A stretch of DNA of 64,000 bases from Planoprotostelium fungivorum (Eukaryota > Evosea > Variosea > Cavosteliida > Cavosteliaceae), in the NCBI GenBank assembly GCA_003024175.1, contig MDYQ01000112.1, positions 1 through 64,000 on the forward strand. The letters are read 5' to 3'. Shown here one piece after another: positions 10,528 through 22,729 of the stretch; position 1 is the first letter of the stretch; each line of letters begins with the position of its first letter. The notes below the pieces were generated by a model. The model worked only from the letters and a program-made list of their open reading frames with translations. It was not told the DNA's origin and did not search any database. The position numbers were made by a program, and so were the translations under genes.

Positions 10528-12648
10528 ATGACAAATTCTATTTTTCGATTTATTTCCGATCTATCTCCAAACGTTTGGAGAGAACCACAAGAAAGTACAA
10601 CTCTCGCGGGGACACCACATCACGTCGCAATTCTCATGTATGGTTGGCTGATAGCGGCGACGGCCGCTCTAGGTGGATTAGTCATCGGTTACGAGATCGG
10701 AGTCGTGAGGTAGAGTCAGATGGCTCCTCTTACGCTCTTGTGACACCGACGCAGTCGTATCATGGTACCAGGTCCTTTCATGAATTATTTCGGGCTCGGG
10801 ACGAACGAGTGGATGCTGGATCCCAAAGAAGCATGGCGCGCAGCATGGGTAACATTTTCAGCACCGGCCATCGGATCTTCTGATATTGACACAGGTACCT
10901 TGCAGTTTTCTCTTGGGCTGTACAGTCGGTGCACTTTTGGTTGCATATCCGTCTTCTCAGATGGGCCGAAAATGGACCATGTTCCTCGGTAGCTCTCTAT
11001 TCCTCGTCGGTGAATCTCTCATTTCAATGGTTCTTAGAAATCTAAATCATCAGGTGTCATCTTTGAAGCGAGTGCATTTCCCGTCTGGATGTTGTACTTT
11101 GGAAGAGTCGCATCTGGTTTAGGCGTTGGTGTGATGTCAGCGACCATCCCTTTGTACATCTCCGAGACTTCGGAAAGTCATGTGGGTCAGATGATTCGCA
11201 CCTGTCGTGACATCCGGTGCAGGTGAGAGGAAGACTGGGGACGGCTTATCAGTTCATGATCACGGTCGGCATCTTCTTAGCCACCATAACCAATCTGGGA
11301 GTCTATCGACTACATACGGATGAGAGGTGGAGGATCAGTTTTGCCCTTCAGTCGGTACCATGCGTCTTCATGATGTTCGCCCTTGTTCCCCTCCCCAACT
11401 CACCCCGTTGGCTCATCCAAAAGGGAGACATCATCGGAGCTAAATCGGTCATCGCTAAGCTGAGGGGACGCAACGCATTAGATCCAGAGGTAGCATCTAC
11501 CGAGATCATCATCACATCGTCACATCATCATCACATCGTCACATCATCATCACATCGTCGCATCATCATCATCCACGATGACACAGTCACAGGTTCACGA
11601 TCGCTTCTTAGCCATCAAACATTCGATCGATTTAGAGGGAAGGTTAGGAGGTGGCTCGTGGAGGGATCTCTTATTTGGGGAGGACATCAGACATCGCACT
11701 TGGTTGGCGGTGACCCTGCAAGTCTGCCAGCAGATGTCATGCATCAACTTTATCCTCTACTACGGTGCTGCACTGTGGGACGATCAAGACAGGAAGCACG
11801 CGATCCAGTCTTGGATGTACGAGGTGATGACGTGGTATGACGAAGTATGACGTCATCAACGTTTGCAGTTGTTCATCGGGTGTTACACGGCGACCAATAT
11901 CATCGCAACGATTCCGAGCATGTGGTTGATTGAGAGGTTGGGGAGGAGGTGGCTGCTCATCTTGGGAGGGTAAGTTGTAGATGATGACGTGTGATGACGT
12001 CATCAGATTGGGTATGTCCATGTCGTATGGAACGGCAATCATTGCCAGTATCGTATTCCCACCTGAGAAATCTAGTTACATAGTTTTCGCTGCTCTCGTT
12101 GTAACAGGTATTTACGATCATCTCCCTCGTCCGATCATCATCCGATCATCATCTCCTGATCAAATCAATATCTGATGCTCATCACATCATCTCGGCGACG
12201 ATCGTGTCTTCATCTCTTCCTGACGCTGAACAGACATCTTCTTTGCGAGTACTTGGGGTCCCGTCGTCTGGGTCTACGTCGCAGAGATCTTCCCCCTACG
12301 GTACAGAGCGAAAGGCACCAGCTTGGCCACTTCTGCCAATTGGATGACCAACGCCGTCGTCTCCATCGTCGGTCCCATCGTCTTCTCTAAACTTCATCTC
12401 ACTTACACTCTCATGGTGACGAATCGTGACGTCATCCGGTTTTAACGTAAAGACAGATACCCGCCGCTTGCACCTTCTTCATGTCTGTCTATGCGTTGGT
12501 CGTGGTGCCGGAGACGAAGGGAAGGACTCTGGAGGAGATCAACGAGATCTTCAACAGCTTGAGGATGTACCGAGCGGAAGAGAGTGGGGGGTCTGGCAAG
12601 GGTTTGATTGGAACCGAGAGACAACAACTGCTTAGCCCCACCGCGTGA
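10528..12648 (+). CDS. MFS sugar transporter (hexose-transporter type)
   Basis: About nine exons of a 12-helix sugar porter. Helix 1 is MYGWLIAATAALGGLVIGYE. The loop motif GRKWTMFLG, then GVGVMSATIPLYISE, then RGRLGTAYQFMITVGI follow. The family's PESPRWL is present as PNSPRWLI. The second half has QQMSCINFILYYGA, ERLGRRWLLILGG, VWVYVAEIFPLRYRAKG and VPETKGRTLEEINEI. The C-terminal tail ends ERQQLLSPTA. It most likely carries hexoses across the plasma membrane by facilitated diffusion or proton symport; the exact sugar is not readable. The ATG at 10528 (MTNSIFRF) is 29 bases from the divergent ankyrin gene's ATG. One intron (about 11510-11580) is made of CATCATCACATCGT repeats. Confidence 0.85.
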
Positions 12649-12763
12649 GGAGACACAGATGGGAGAAGATAGAGAAGATGTGAGAGCGAAGGTAGAGCAC
12701 AATAAAGCCTCACGATGAGCTTCTTGATGTCTCTTGCGTATGAGTTGAAATTTCGCAATTGAA

Positions 12764-13210
12764 ATGAGCACAATGCGATCACCGAGGAAGCGAAGAGAAG
12801 AATTGATCTCATCCAAATGCAGAAGGGAGGACGATGACTCACACACTGTGTTTTCTGACTGGGAAGATGGAGAGGATAAATCGGTTAGAAAGAGAGGCAA
12901 ACGAGGCCGCATCAACGTCTAGAACATCGTCGTCGCCCTAGATCTTGCCATCACCGCGAAAGACATTGGAGGAGGCAGGAACGACAGCGACCAGTGTAGA
13001 GGTCAACAACTCGCAGAACAGCTTCGGGAACAAAAGGCTGAGCTTCTTCCTCCTTACCCAACATCATCGCATCACGTCAGACTCCTCACAAGGCTTCAGT
13101 ATCTGTCTTTTGTTTGTCTGCTTTGGGTTGTCGACTTTGCTGGGATGTGTGTCATTACTGCAAACCTTGACCGCTTTTTCCTGTGGCTTCTCAACCGATG
13201 CCATTCATAA
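12764..13210 (+). CDS. small predicted membrane protein, unknown family
   Basis: The start is MSTMRSPRKRREELIS. After a DSHTVFSDWEDGEDKS segment, a 39-base GT-AG intron (GTTAGAAAG to GTCTAG) removes an in-frame TAG. The frame then continues as NIVVALDLAITAKDIGGG, QLREQKAELLPPYPTSSHH and a hydrophobic segment, LQYLSFVCLLWVVDFAGM, ending LNRCHS with TAA. The product is about 135 residues with one clear transmembrane helix near the C-terminus. I do not recognise the family. A degenerate copy of its first exon lies at about 15290-15385. Confidence 0.55.
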
Positions 13211-13237
13211 TCGGACAACACAGCCAGCCACTAGGCC

Positions 13238-15100
13238 ATGAAAACTGTCTGCCTCTTCTTGTTGCTCTCTCTCGGTAATTATCTCCTCGTCCTCTGTTCA
13301 CATCCGACTGAAACGTGTGCAGGCGCGGCGATCGCGGTGACTCAGTCTGATCTGGTGACATCCGATTCCAAAGGAAAGCTTAGCTATAAGAAGAATGACC
13401 AAGGTACAATCTCGCGATGAATCATCATCTCTACATTCTGAACACATCGCAGGAGATCGCATCATGGACTACAGTTCTGTAGGATATCGTTCGGGACAGG
13501 ATCTACCAGCCCCGTCTGTTATACCCAACAAAATCACCGTGAAGCCCAGTGGCGGAGATGATACGAAATCCATCCAAGACGCCATCACGAAAGTCTCTGC
13601 GCTCCCTTTGGACAACAATGGATTCCGTGGTGCCGTCCTCCTTGCCCCTGGAACGTTCAACGTGTGTTTCATCACATGAGATTATGGTGATAAGCATCTC
13701 ACGGTAGACAGGTGGATGAGTTGAAGCTCTCGACGTCTGGAGTCATCTTGAGAGGTTCCGGTTTGGATGCAACCAAGGGAACTACCATCAAAGTCAAGGG
13801 CAGCTCCACGTCTGTCTCTGTATATGGCTCGAAGAGTCCCAAATTCGGCAAGAAATACCCTCTGACCAAGACCTACGTCCCTTTTGGCGGGAACACCCTA
13901 CCCCTCAAATCAACCTCTGGTCTCAAGGTAACGTCCATCGACTACATCTCCGAACTCATCCCATCAGGTCGGCGACAGCATCTACATCTTCACGACGGTC
14001 ACCGCTAAATTCGTTCACCTCTTAGGCATGGATAAACTTGTTCGTCACAATGCACCCCAGACATGGGTCGCAGTCGGCAGCATCATCACCACCGATCGCA
14101 TCATCACATCGATCAACAACGGCACCATCACGCTCGACGCCGGTTATCCCGACAGCATCCGACCCGAACTGTTCGACTCTGACGAGGACGTACCTTACGT
14201 ATCGACTTACGTCTGGGAGGACAGGATAGAGAACGTCGGTGTGGAGAACCTGAGAGCGATCCACCCGGCTACCAAGGCAACCAACACAGATCAATTTCTC
14301 ACGATCGGTAAGGCCCAAAACTGTTGGGTGAGGGATCTCTACCTGCAGGATTTTGGGACGGGAGGTGAGAGATTGGCCGGTTGTAATAGCTCAAATAAGA
14401 CAGTCGTTACGACGCAGGGCGATGCCAAGTGGGTCACCGTTCAGAGGTTGAACATCCACTACACCTACACGGACGACACCATTGCTGCACCACCTCAAAT
14501 CTTGTCCATGTTGGGAACTCAAATCCTGCACAGGGACACGAACATCACCGGTGATGATCGCATCAGACAGAGATTCTTCTAACGTTCCCGATAGGTGGAG
14601 GAAAATATTGGCCCATGTCTTCCGGCTCGACGAGAGCGAGAGGACCCACCGTCCACTACAACGTCAACATCGTCTCTGGATCTGGGGCGAAGGTGGTGCC
14701 TCACATGAGGTGATCTCATCACGCACATCACGATCATCGATGGCTGATTTCGAAATTCAGATGGTCGACGGGTATCCTCTACGACAACATCGTCAATCCG
14801 AAGGGAGTCGTTGGAATCACCTACCGCGACACCATGGGCTCCGGTCACGGATGGACGATGGGATGGGGCGTCATCTGGAACTGTGAGGCCGCCATTCTCT
14901 CCGTTCAGAATCCTTCGAACATGTTCAACGGTTCGGCCCCCGTTCTCTATCACAATTGGTTGGTCGGAGGAAGAGGAAAGAACGATCCCGGCTACAAATC
15001 GAAATCCTTGATGGGGACTTACGATCACGTCGGAACTACGGTTGCACCTCAGAGTTTGTACGTGGCACAATTGAAGGACAAGCTCAAGCGATCGAATTGA
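13238..15100 (+). CDS. secreted pectin-lyase-fold (right-handed beta-helix) protein, copy 3
   Basis: The most complete of the three copies. Exon 1 encodes the signal peptide MKTVCLFLLLSL. Later exons have the classic beta-helix entry GGDDTKSIQDAITKVSALP, then NGFRGAVLLAPGTF, then SGVILRGSGLDATKGTT. ENVGVENLRAIHP, NCWVRDLYLQDFGTG and TVQRLNIHY look like successive helix coils. The C-terminal part has GPTVHYNVNI, GSGHGWTMGWGVIWNCEA and YHNWLVGG, ending LKDKLKRSN. Seven introns were traced, all 40-55 bases. Proteins with this fold are often polysaccharide lyases or hydrolases, but I cannot identify catalytic residues, so enzymatic function is an inference. Its last coils match the copies at 1 and 8371. 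Confidence 0.82.
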
Positions 15101-15159
15101 ACGCACTTTAGTGTTCGAAAATAGATGCTTTGCGAGAATAGAAAATGGGTGGTGTATTT

Positions 15160-15262
15160 GTAGATCACCTTTTTCGCCGCGTTGAAGATGAAGGATGCGT
15201 AGTGGTGATCGAGAGAGTGATTGCAGAGGTCATCTTTTTTGAACATACAACACAATAAAGCA
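15160..15262 (-). pseudogene. duplicated fragment of a BRAT1 exon
   Basis: On the minus strand this reads CCMFKKDDLCNHSLDHHYAS followed by FIFNAAKK. The BRAT1 gene at 20448-20545 has CASCMLKEDYLCNYSLDHHY followed by ASFIFNAAKK. The nucleotide match continues into the start of the following BRAT1 intron (GTGATCTACAA). The fragment has no matching exons around it, so it is a non-functional piece left by duplication. Confidence 0.75.
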
Positions 15263-15703
15263 GCATGATGAACATCTAGTGTAGAGACAAGCTTTCAAAA
15301 TCGTGATGAAGCGAAGAAAAAAAGTGGATTGAATATCATTCAAACCGAATAGGGAGGATGACCCACAAGTTCCATGAGACCGGAAAGAAGATCGATGCAG
15401 AGTGTCACACACTTCCCGGAGCCATCTTGACTCATCAATTAGTCGAAGATTGAGATTGGAGTCGAGGAAAAAGATTCTTCTCCGTTTGATAATGTCCCAG
15501 CCGAGAGAGGGAAGGGCTCTAGAAGTACCATCAAGTCGATCTCACTCAACTTCTTCTTCATCTGAAAAGTCCTGTGTCTCATTTGTCTTCTCGTTTCACA
15601 TCTAATGTCGCTTGGGTATGTATAAAATAATGTTGGTCCAATTATTTTGTCCTCATTTTCGGCTGTCCGCGTTGCTTCGTTTATAACGATAAATTCGACG
15701 TAA
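15263..15703. other. intergenic stretch with a degenerate copy of the 12764 gene's 5' end
   Basis: The part at about 15290-15385 (GATGAAGCGAAGAAAAAAAG, later GAATAGGGAGGATGACCCAC) resembles 12770-12845, including the first exon of the small membrane protein gene. Its frame is broken early. The flanking CACAATAAAGC string also recurs at 12700. Nothing else was recognised before the patatin gene starts at 15704. Confidence 0.5.
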
Positions 15704-18700
15704 ATGCCATCACAAGATGGCCCATTTGTAAAGTACGGAGACAACTATTATTCAATTCCGGAATTGGGCTTGAAAAATGTGAAAGCAAGATTGCCATTCA
15801 TCCATTATCAAGCAGCGAGGATGAAGAGCACAACACCAGAAGAATTCGACCAAGCCATACAGCGACTCAACCAACGCAACGACGACACCATTCAGCCTCT
15901 TGTGTCCGCTATCATCGCCCACCTCCCACAGTTACCGGAGAGATCACCCACTCAACTCGTCCACCTGTTGAACCTGAAAGAGCAGATTTGTCGGTGTCAA
16001 GAGCCTGTACTATCTTTACGACTCCTCCTGCAAGACGAAGAGATACCGGACGATGCACATGATGATGTCCAGACGGTCCTTTGTATGGCCGAGATGATGG
16101 AGAGTGGATTCGTTCACTTCATCTCAAACGTGGAGATGGAACACTTGGAGGCGACCTATGGTGGACTCCACACAGCTGAGGTGAGATGATGACATCGAGT
16201 CTCACGATGATGACTCTTTCAGATGGACAGACATTACCGGAGATGTTCTCTACTGTTTCACCCAGACAAAAACCAAGGACGGACCGAAGAGCAGAAGAAG
16301 GCCTGTGAAAGAGTATTTCTGTGCCTGCAGGAAACATATCGAGCGAAAAAGACTCCTCACAAAGCAGCCCTGGAGGCAAATCTGTGCGAGAAAGAAGGTG
16401 AACCATCAAATACATACAGATGATGACTCTACGACAAGGAAACAAGCACTTCGCAAAGTATAGGGAATACAGACAGGTCTCAGACGAGTGTGAACGACGG
16501 GTGGCCCAGAAGGGACAGCTTGAGGAGGCCATTCGTTCTTACAAGGCTGGTCGAGATGCAGCGGACAGGCACCGCGACAAATTACTTCAAATCCGGTTCA
16601 GAAGGTACGATGTTCCAGCCAGATCGCAAAAACTAACACGCGCAGGTATCTCGCGGTGTGTCTCTTTGCCCTTAAACAGTACCCGGAGGCCGAATTGACT
16701 GTGGTCGTCGCGCTCAGGATGATGAATAAGATGTTCAACACGATCCACTTGAACCGCCACTTGTTACCGGCTCAGATGAAGGAAGAGTTGCAGGGACTCG
16801 TCAACATCACCAAGAGGATCCATCAGGAGGAACCTCAAGTACGGAAACCATTCACCTACCTGTCCGCCGACGAACAGATCGCAATGGAACAAGATCTCCT
16901 CGACAGACAGCAGGACCTCATGCTGAAAAAGGGCCTGGCTCAACTATCCACTATCATCACGATGAACGATGAGATTTTGTCGAACGACCGAAGAGGGGCA
17001 GCCGCTCATCAACTGAAGGGAATTGCCAACGTGATTTTCGGATTGGCCAGTGCCGGAGTCGGTATGGTAGGGACCACTGGAGTGATATTCTCGGCCGGAA
17101 CTGCGCCAGTCTTAGCAGGTGGAGTGGTCGTCGGATCCACTCTAGCCATTACGCCGGTGGGCTGGGCCATTGCCGCCGGTGTATTAGTGGGCGGTCTCGG
17201 TGTGGCCATATTCGGAATCGTTAGGGGAAGGAAAGTGATCCGGGACGGAAAGAAGCTTTTTCGAGAGCCAGAGATAAGGAAAGCACTCAGCGAGAGGATC
17301 ATCGAAGCCATCGAAGCCCACAGTCATCGTCGATTCAGCAGCTTTGTGGAGAAGCTACGAGAGCCGTACGACGAAGATTGTCCTCCACTGTTTCCCAGTA
17401 AGATGAGAGATATTCGAATCGACCCATTGGTAGAGTTCCTCAAGTGCCGTGGCTTTCGGGTCGACGGCATTGTTCAGTTGCTCTTGATCACGGCGGACAC
17501 CCTGGTCGTTTGGGAAGACCCTCACGATCCTTCCACAGCGGCCATGAGGCGAACCAACGCCATTCAATTGTTGAATGACATCATCAATTGCATCAAACTT
17601 ACCGAGATGGCGAAAGAACTCGACAAGGACGTGCGAAACAGCAGAGAAAAGTCTCTCCGTTTCCATTACAGGTGAAAATCGACCTTATGATCCTCTGATG
17701 TGAGACTGCAGGAAATACACTACATTGGAAGGATATGACAGAGCTAAGATGGCCGAGCAATACAAGGGAAATGAGGACATGCCGTTCGGCGCACGGCTGA
17801 TGGAGATGAGATTCATCGCCAAGATTAATCGCGCCATCCTATACATTCTCGAAAACTCTTCAGATGGGAGATCTATGGCACAAAATGTCCTGAATGAGGT
17901 GAATTTCCATCCATCTTTCTTCTCGATCTGATAGATCCAGCTTCGCACTTACGTAGAGACGCAACACCAATTTGCCTGCGACAACATTCAACACAGACTC
18001 GACGCCCTGGAAGATTTCATGCAGTCAGAGGACATCATTTCCCTCAATCCTATGTTGACCAATACCGGCGAACCAGCTCCACCACCAAGAGTCACTTCGT
18101 GCGAGATCAAGGCTGCTCGGAGTGAAGAGCTGCCCGAATATACGTCCGCTCGACTGCTCACCAGGGCAGCGCATGAGCACTCGTCTGGGCAGGGATTAGC
18201 ATCGCTCGAACTCTACATAGATGCAGTCAAGATCTGGAGGAGGATACATGGAAGGGAGCGAAACGAGGAGAACACGATCGGGATCATCACGTGCCTGTAT
18301 CGACTCAACAAGTTCGACGCTTGTAAGACCTTCCTCGACAATCAAGGGGAGACCAACATGACACCTTACCTGTGGAATCTATGGCACGCTCGACTGTTCC
18401 GCAAGCTCAACAACGATCGAGAGGCACTCATGTACATCCGCTACGCACTGCAAGAGACGACTACTCCAGAAGCTACGCAAGAGCTCAAATGGATTCAAGC
18501 TGCTGAATCTCGGAGAATATCCATCGAGAAGAGGAGAAGAGAAGACAGTCGACCGGCCCCATACCCCTCTACAGAGCCACCCGGTCAGTACAATATCCTC
18601 AGTATAGACGGGGGAGGCATACGAGGGGTCATTCCAACCGTGCTATTATCTGAAATCGAGAAGGAGACCAATCGACCCTGCAGCATCCTCTTCAGCGCCA

Positions 18701-19576
18701 TGGGGGGTACCTCCGTTGGGGGTGTTTGCGCGGGAGCGCTGTCTCTACCGGACGGTCTAAATTCCACTCGGCCCAAATACTCTGCGGAATTTCTGTTGAA
18801 TTACTTCATTCACCAAGGCCAAGAACTCTTCGGCTCTGCCACAGGCAAGATCGTTGGCCTCATATCTCCCACGTACCGCAACCGAGGAAGGATCGCAGCG
18901 TTCGAGGACATCTTTGGACAGGCTCAAATGCAAGATACCTTGGTACCTCTGTACATCACCGCTCTGAAGAAGAGCTTTCTAAACGAAACGACCATAGTGT
19001 CCAGCTACAACCACAGGAAAGGATGGTCGATCCGAGAAGCCATGATGTGCACGACGGCGGCACCGACCTTTTTTCAGTCGATCGAAGTGAGGGGGGAGCA
19101 CTTTGTCGACGGAGGTGTGATGCTGAACCACCCTGCACAACGTATCTACACAGAATGCCGCAACGATTCCGACCTCGATCATCGCAAGGTGAGAGGGATG
19201 AGGATGTGAAGGTGACGCGCACAGGTCCACGTTCTATCTCTGGGTACTGGTACAAGTATAAAGCAATTGGACCCCCATGACCAGTTAGGACAAGGATCTC
19301 TCTACTGGGGCTTAAATCTTCATCGCACACTGGGTGCTCAGGAGGGCGATTCGGTCGTGACGACCATATCTGGACATTCAAACTTTCGGTGAGCGCTCTT
19401 ATGCTTTCTTAATGCTCACGGTCCACAGCTGCCAAGTGTTTTCAGACAGAGAACTGAAGATGGACGACTGTTCGGAGGGAAACATGGACAATCTGCTCGG
19501 TCTGGCTTACCGATACATCGATGAGAACAAGGACATCAATATCCCCCGTATGTTGGGCCTCGATCCCGATGCTTGA
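15704..19576 (+). CDS. J-domain / glycine-zipper / TPR-like / patatin phospholipase fusion
   Basis: A protein of about 1,200 residues in eight exons, from MPSQDGPFVKYGDNYYS to MLGLDPDA. Residues about 1-160 are helical and unrecognised. Residues about 160-215 resemble a J domain (YRRCSLLFHPDKNQG, with the HPD motif), then a TPR-like stretch (GQLEEAIRSYKAGRD, ALKQYPEAEL). Residues about 405-465 form a Gly/Ala-rich hydrophobic block (GLASAGVGMVGTTG, AGVLVGGLGVAIFGIVRG), like a glycine zipper that can insert into membranes. TPR-like helices return at about 720-870. A patatin domain starts near residue 894 with SIDGGGIRG, has the nucleophile elbow GTSVGG and the Asp of the dyad in HFVDGG. It is therefore probably an active lipid acyl hydrolase. 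Boundaries around 16398-16441 are uncertain. An immune or membrane-attack role is inference. Confidence 0.82.
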
Positions 19577-19629
19577 AGGACCCATTCAGATAAAGGATTG
19601 CACTTCTCGTTCATACAAGAGAGACGTGT

Positions 19630-22600
19630 TTAATAACAGTCGATGACTTCGTTTTCCGTCTCCAATAGGAAATCTTCCGCTCCGTACATTTCTTCTGCGG
19701 AGCACTCCTTGATCGTACCTTCTAAATCCATGTCTCTGATTCTCTGCTTGTGTTCAGTGATTCTCCTCGTTAACATCCTTCACCTTCAAAAAGGGCGATA
19801 ATCGGCTCTCAAATTCGACCCGAATGTTATCACTACAACGAGACGAGACGACCATCATGGTGCGACAGACTTCGATTCGTACCAGACGATTACCCTCGTC
19901 AAACTGTCGACGTGTCAATCTACAACGATGTAGATGGACTCATCACCGCTTTAGATAGCAATTGATCTCCGTTTGTATTTACGAAGAGACGTAAGGCAGA
20001 ATCTTCTGAGCTCTTGCACAGACCACACAGGAACCGAATGACACGCAATTGTAACTATCAAAATGAGAATACATTCGATCTACAACCCGTCACCTCCCAA
20101 TCCTCGTCCGAGACACATTCCTTCAATACGTCTCTGACTTTTGTCACCCTCTACAACGATCACCCTCTCACCTCAGTCCTTCGGTCATCTCTACGAGAGA
20201 TTCCAGTGAATTCTCGCGGAAAATCCAATCTTCAAGGAGCTCGAACAGAGCACGCCTGGGTAGATCGTCCACGTCAGTGCTCAATTTGAGTAGGGCAGAA
20301 GGAAAATCCGCGTGTTTTCTTCTCAGATCTCTCCACACGCTGGGCAGCTTGCAGATCTTCTGGATTGACACCAAGGAAGTACTCCTCACGAATGCCTCTT
20401 GATCCTGAAGAAAGGGTTACGTACGTCTACAACGTTGTAGATCACCTTCTTCGCCGCGTTGAAGATGAAAGAGGCGTAGTGGTGATCGAGAGAGTAATTG
20501 CAGAGATAATCTTCCTTCAACATACAACTGGCGCAGAATTCTACGGCCGTATCTCTCAACTCCCAACTGACATTCGACAGCAAGTTGGACAATGTATTAT
20601 CGAGAATGGTACAGTAGTTCTGTGGTTGTCAGTGAAATTTCAGTGGGATTACATTTCACTGACCGTGTTGCCCCTGATCGAGAGGATCTGCTTCAAAACT
20701 TCTTCTTCCTTGGCCGCAGCGAGCAGAATGTTTTGTAAAGCGCGAAGAGCTAAAAATAGATCGGTATAGAATTCGTTGAAATATCGTGAGAATCACCTGC
20801 GGCTGCCACTGATCTGTCATCATCGTGTTCTACAATGTACGTCACCACCTGAAATGGATCGTACAGTTTCAATTTCTACGAAATATGTCAGATCGACAAT
20901 CTACAACGAGCCCACCAGATTATTTTCGGTATTGTGACTTCTCTGCAACCAGTACATCCACTCGTTCAGATCTGAATCGTTCATCTACAACGCTTCATCC
21001 GAATGAAACTCACCAATTTCAGACAGAGTGTCGAGGGCCAATTTTTTGAGACGTTGGTTTCCCTGGGAATGTTGATGGTCGATGAGAAGTCTCAAAATTG
21101 AAGAGAGCCACCCCGTCTTCCTGATGATCTGCGTTCATCTGTCAATCTACAACTCTGTAGATGCTCATCACCTCAGATGGTACCCTCTTCATGCACCTTC
21201 GCATGGACAAGAAGGTGCTGTACAGAAATTGTCCAGAATAAGAAGAGATGGAATATGCATTCTACAACGAGTCAAAATATTGTCACGGGAGCCATTCACC
21301 TTTTTCACGAAATTGTGAAACAAACGATCGAATTTTTCGTTTTCCTCGAAATTTCTGGCGGGACTGCTGTTGGGGGCCTCCATGACAACGGTGATCACAT
21401 GATCGATCGCTGCCGACATATCTTCGAAAATTCCTGCGTTGTAGACGTGTCCTGCGGGGAGGTACAGATTTCCCGCCAATTCCAGGGAAGCCAAGATGTC
21501 GTTACGACCTCCCTTCAGCATGTTCGCCATCAGCTCGATCATTTTTTCCATCACTTTTCCCCTCAGCTTTCGACGAATTTTCGCATCTGTTCACCTGCGT
21601 TGGCCACAACATTTGGTCCACCTGCCTCTGCGGCGGCCCATTCGTTTGGTCCCAGTAGGGCGGCTTGCTTCTCCTTGTTACAAACGATACCGAGAGCCTC
21701 CACGGCGTGACTTCTCACGACACGGTTACCGTGACAACACAGGTCACACAGCTGTCGAACCTGCACGGGTCAGAATTTTCCGGGAATTTTTTACCTACCA
21801 GGTGATAGCTGGACAGATAGCGAGGTGACACAAGGGAACTGTTCAAGAGGTAGACTGTGAGTGCTACCATGGAAATGAGAGTGTCGTCTGACCTGTCGTC
21901 GTTCAGCAACGTGTGGGCTATATATAGATTCACCCTTCTGATTTGGAGTTGACGCGTTGTAGATGAGTGGATAGTCCAGCAGCATCGATGAGGTCACGTG
22001 ATTTTTCATCCGTGGAAGAGATCTCCATCAGACCGCCCAGTAGCTCGGTTGCGGCTTGAGCCAACTGATTTACGTTAAACTAACGTGAAGGGATCGCGGT
22101 AAATTTGTGACTCACGAAACTGCTGTGACTCCTGAAATCTTCAAAGAGGATGTTTAGAATGTCTGCATGGCCCATGATCCTGCTCATGTTCAGTTTGTCA
22201 CATGCGATGAAGGTGATCACCAGTTGAACTGCAAGAGATTCGGTGTCACTCCTTCTTTCTCCCAGAACGGTCTGATCATGTAATGCAGGGCTGCGACGAT
22301 CCGGATCAGTGGATGTCTTCTCGATGATGATGTATCACCTTGTCTAGCCGAAGCTCTCACGAAATCAGATTCGTTGGCTAGAAACGAATAAGGGTCGCAG
22401 TTGTCCACCTTTGACCATGCCTTGAAGGCGATGGAATGAGACGTGACGTAACCTAAGAAGCGAAGACCTACCGATATGACTCTCTCATCTTCGTGCAGTA
22501 GACTCTTCTGTAGAAGGCGTCAATAGGAAAGTGGTAATGTGACACCAACCTTGATGGTAGAGAAGCAGTCTTCTTCCAGTAACAATTGAACTGACTCTGG

Positions 22601-22729
22601 AGAGGTGCAATAGCCACGTAAGACATCTAGCAGTTTTTCGAATCGAGTGTCATCAATGAGCCCTTCTTCCTCGTGGATGACGAGTGACGAGAGATGCTGT
22701 CTCACACGCTGTCGATCGGGTGTGTTCAT
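19630..22729 (-). CDS. BRAT1: BRAT1-like HEAT-repeat protein ending in Asp-Cys-Tyr
   Basis: A long alpha-solenoid in well over ten exons. It starts MNTPDRQRVRQHLSSL and includes SHAVEALGIVCNKEKQAALL, MEKMIELMANMLKGGRNDIL, SWELRDTAVEFCASCMLKED, then EAFVRSTSLVSIQKICKLPS and NRLVRIEVCRTMMVVSS. The WELRDTAVEF plus VRSTSLVSI pairing is typical of BRAT1 HEAT repeats. The protein ends NEVIDCY. In animals the extreme C-terminal Cys-Tyr of BRAT1 is reported to enter the INTS11 active site, so this ending is strong supporting evidence. BRAT1 works with the Integrator endonuclease, and INTS7 is also in this window. PSMD5 was considered because of repeat similarity but would not explain the tail. Several internal splice sites remain uncertain; many introns carry the TCTACAAC palindrome. 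Confidence 0.72.

Noticed and set aside
12442-12915. Minus-strand ORFs opposite the end of the sugar transporter
   Set aside because: The plus strand has the conserved VPETKGRTLEEI end of the transporter; the minus frames are shadows.
16398-16441. A 22-base intron in the patatin gene
   Set aside because: It would be too short and gives a wrong frame. A 43-base intron ending in AAG joins the TPR-like exon in frame, although this border remains uncertain.
19630-22729. Identity as PSMD5, a proteasome assembly chaperone
   Set aside because: Some HEAT units resemble PSMD5, but the WELRDTAVEF unit and the DCY ending fit BRAT1 better.
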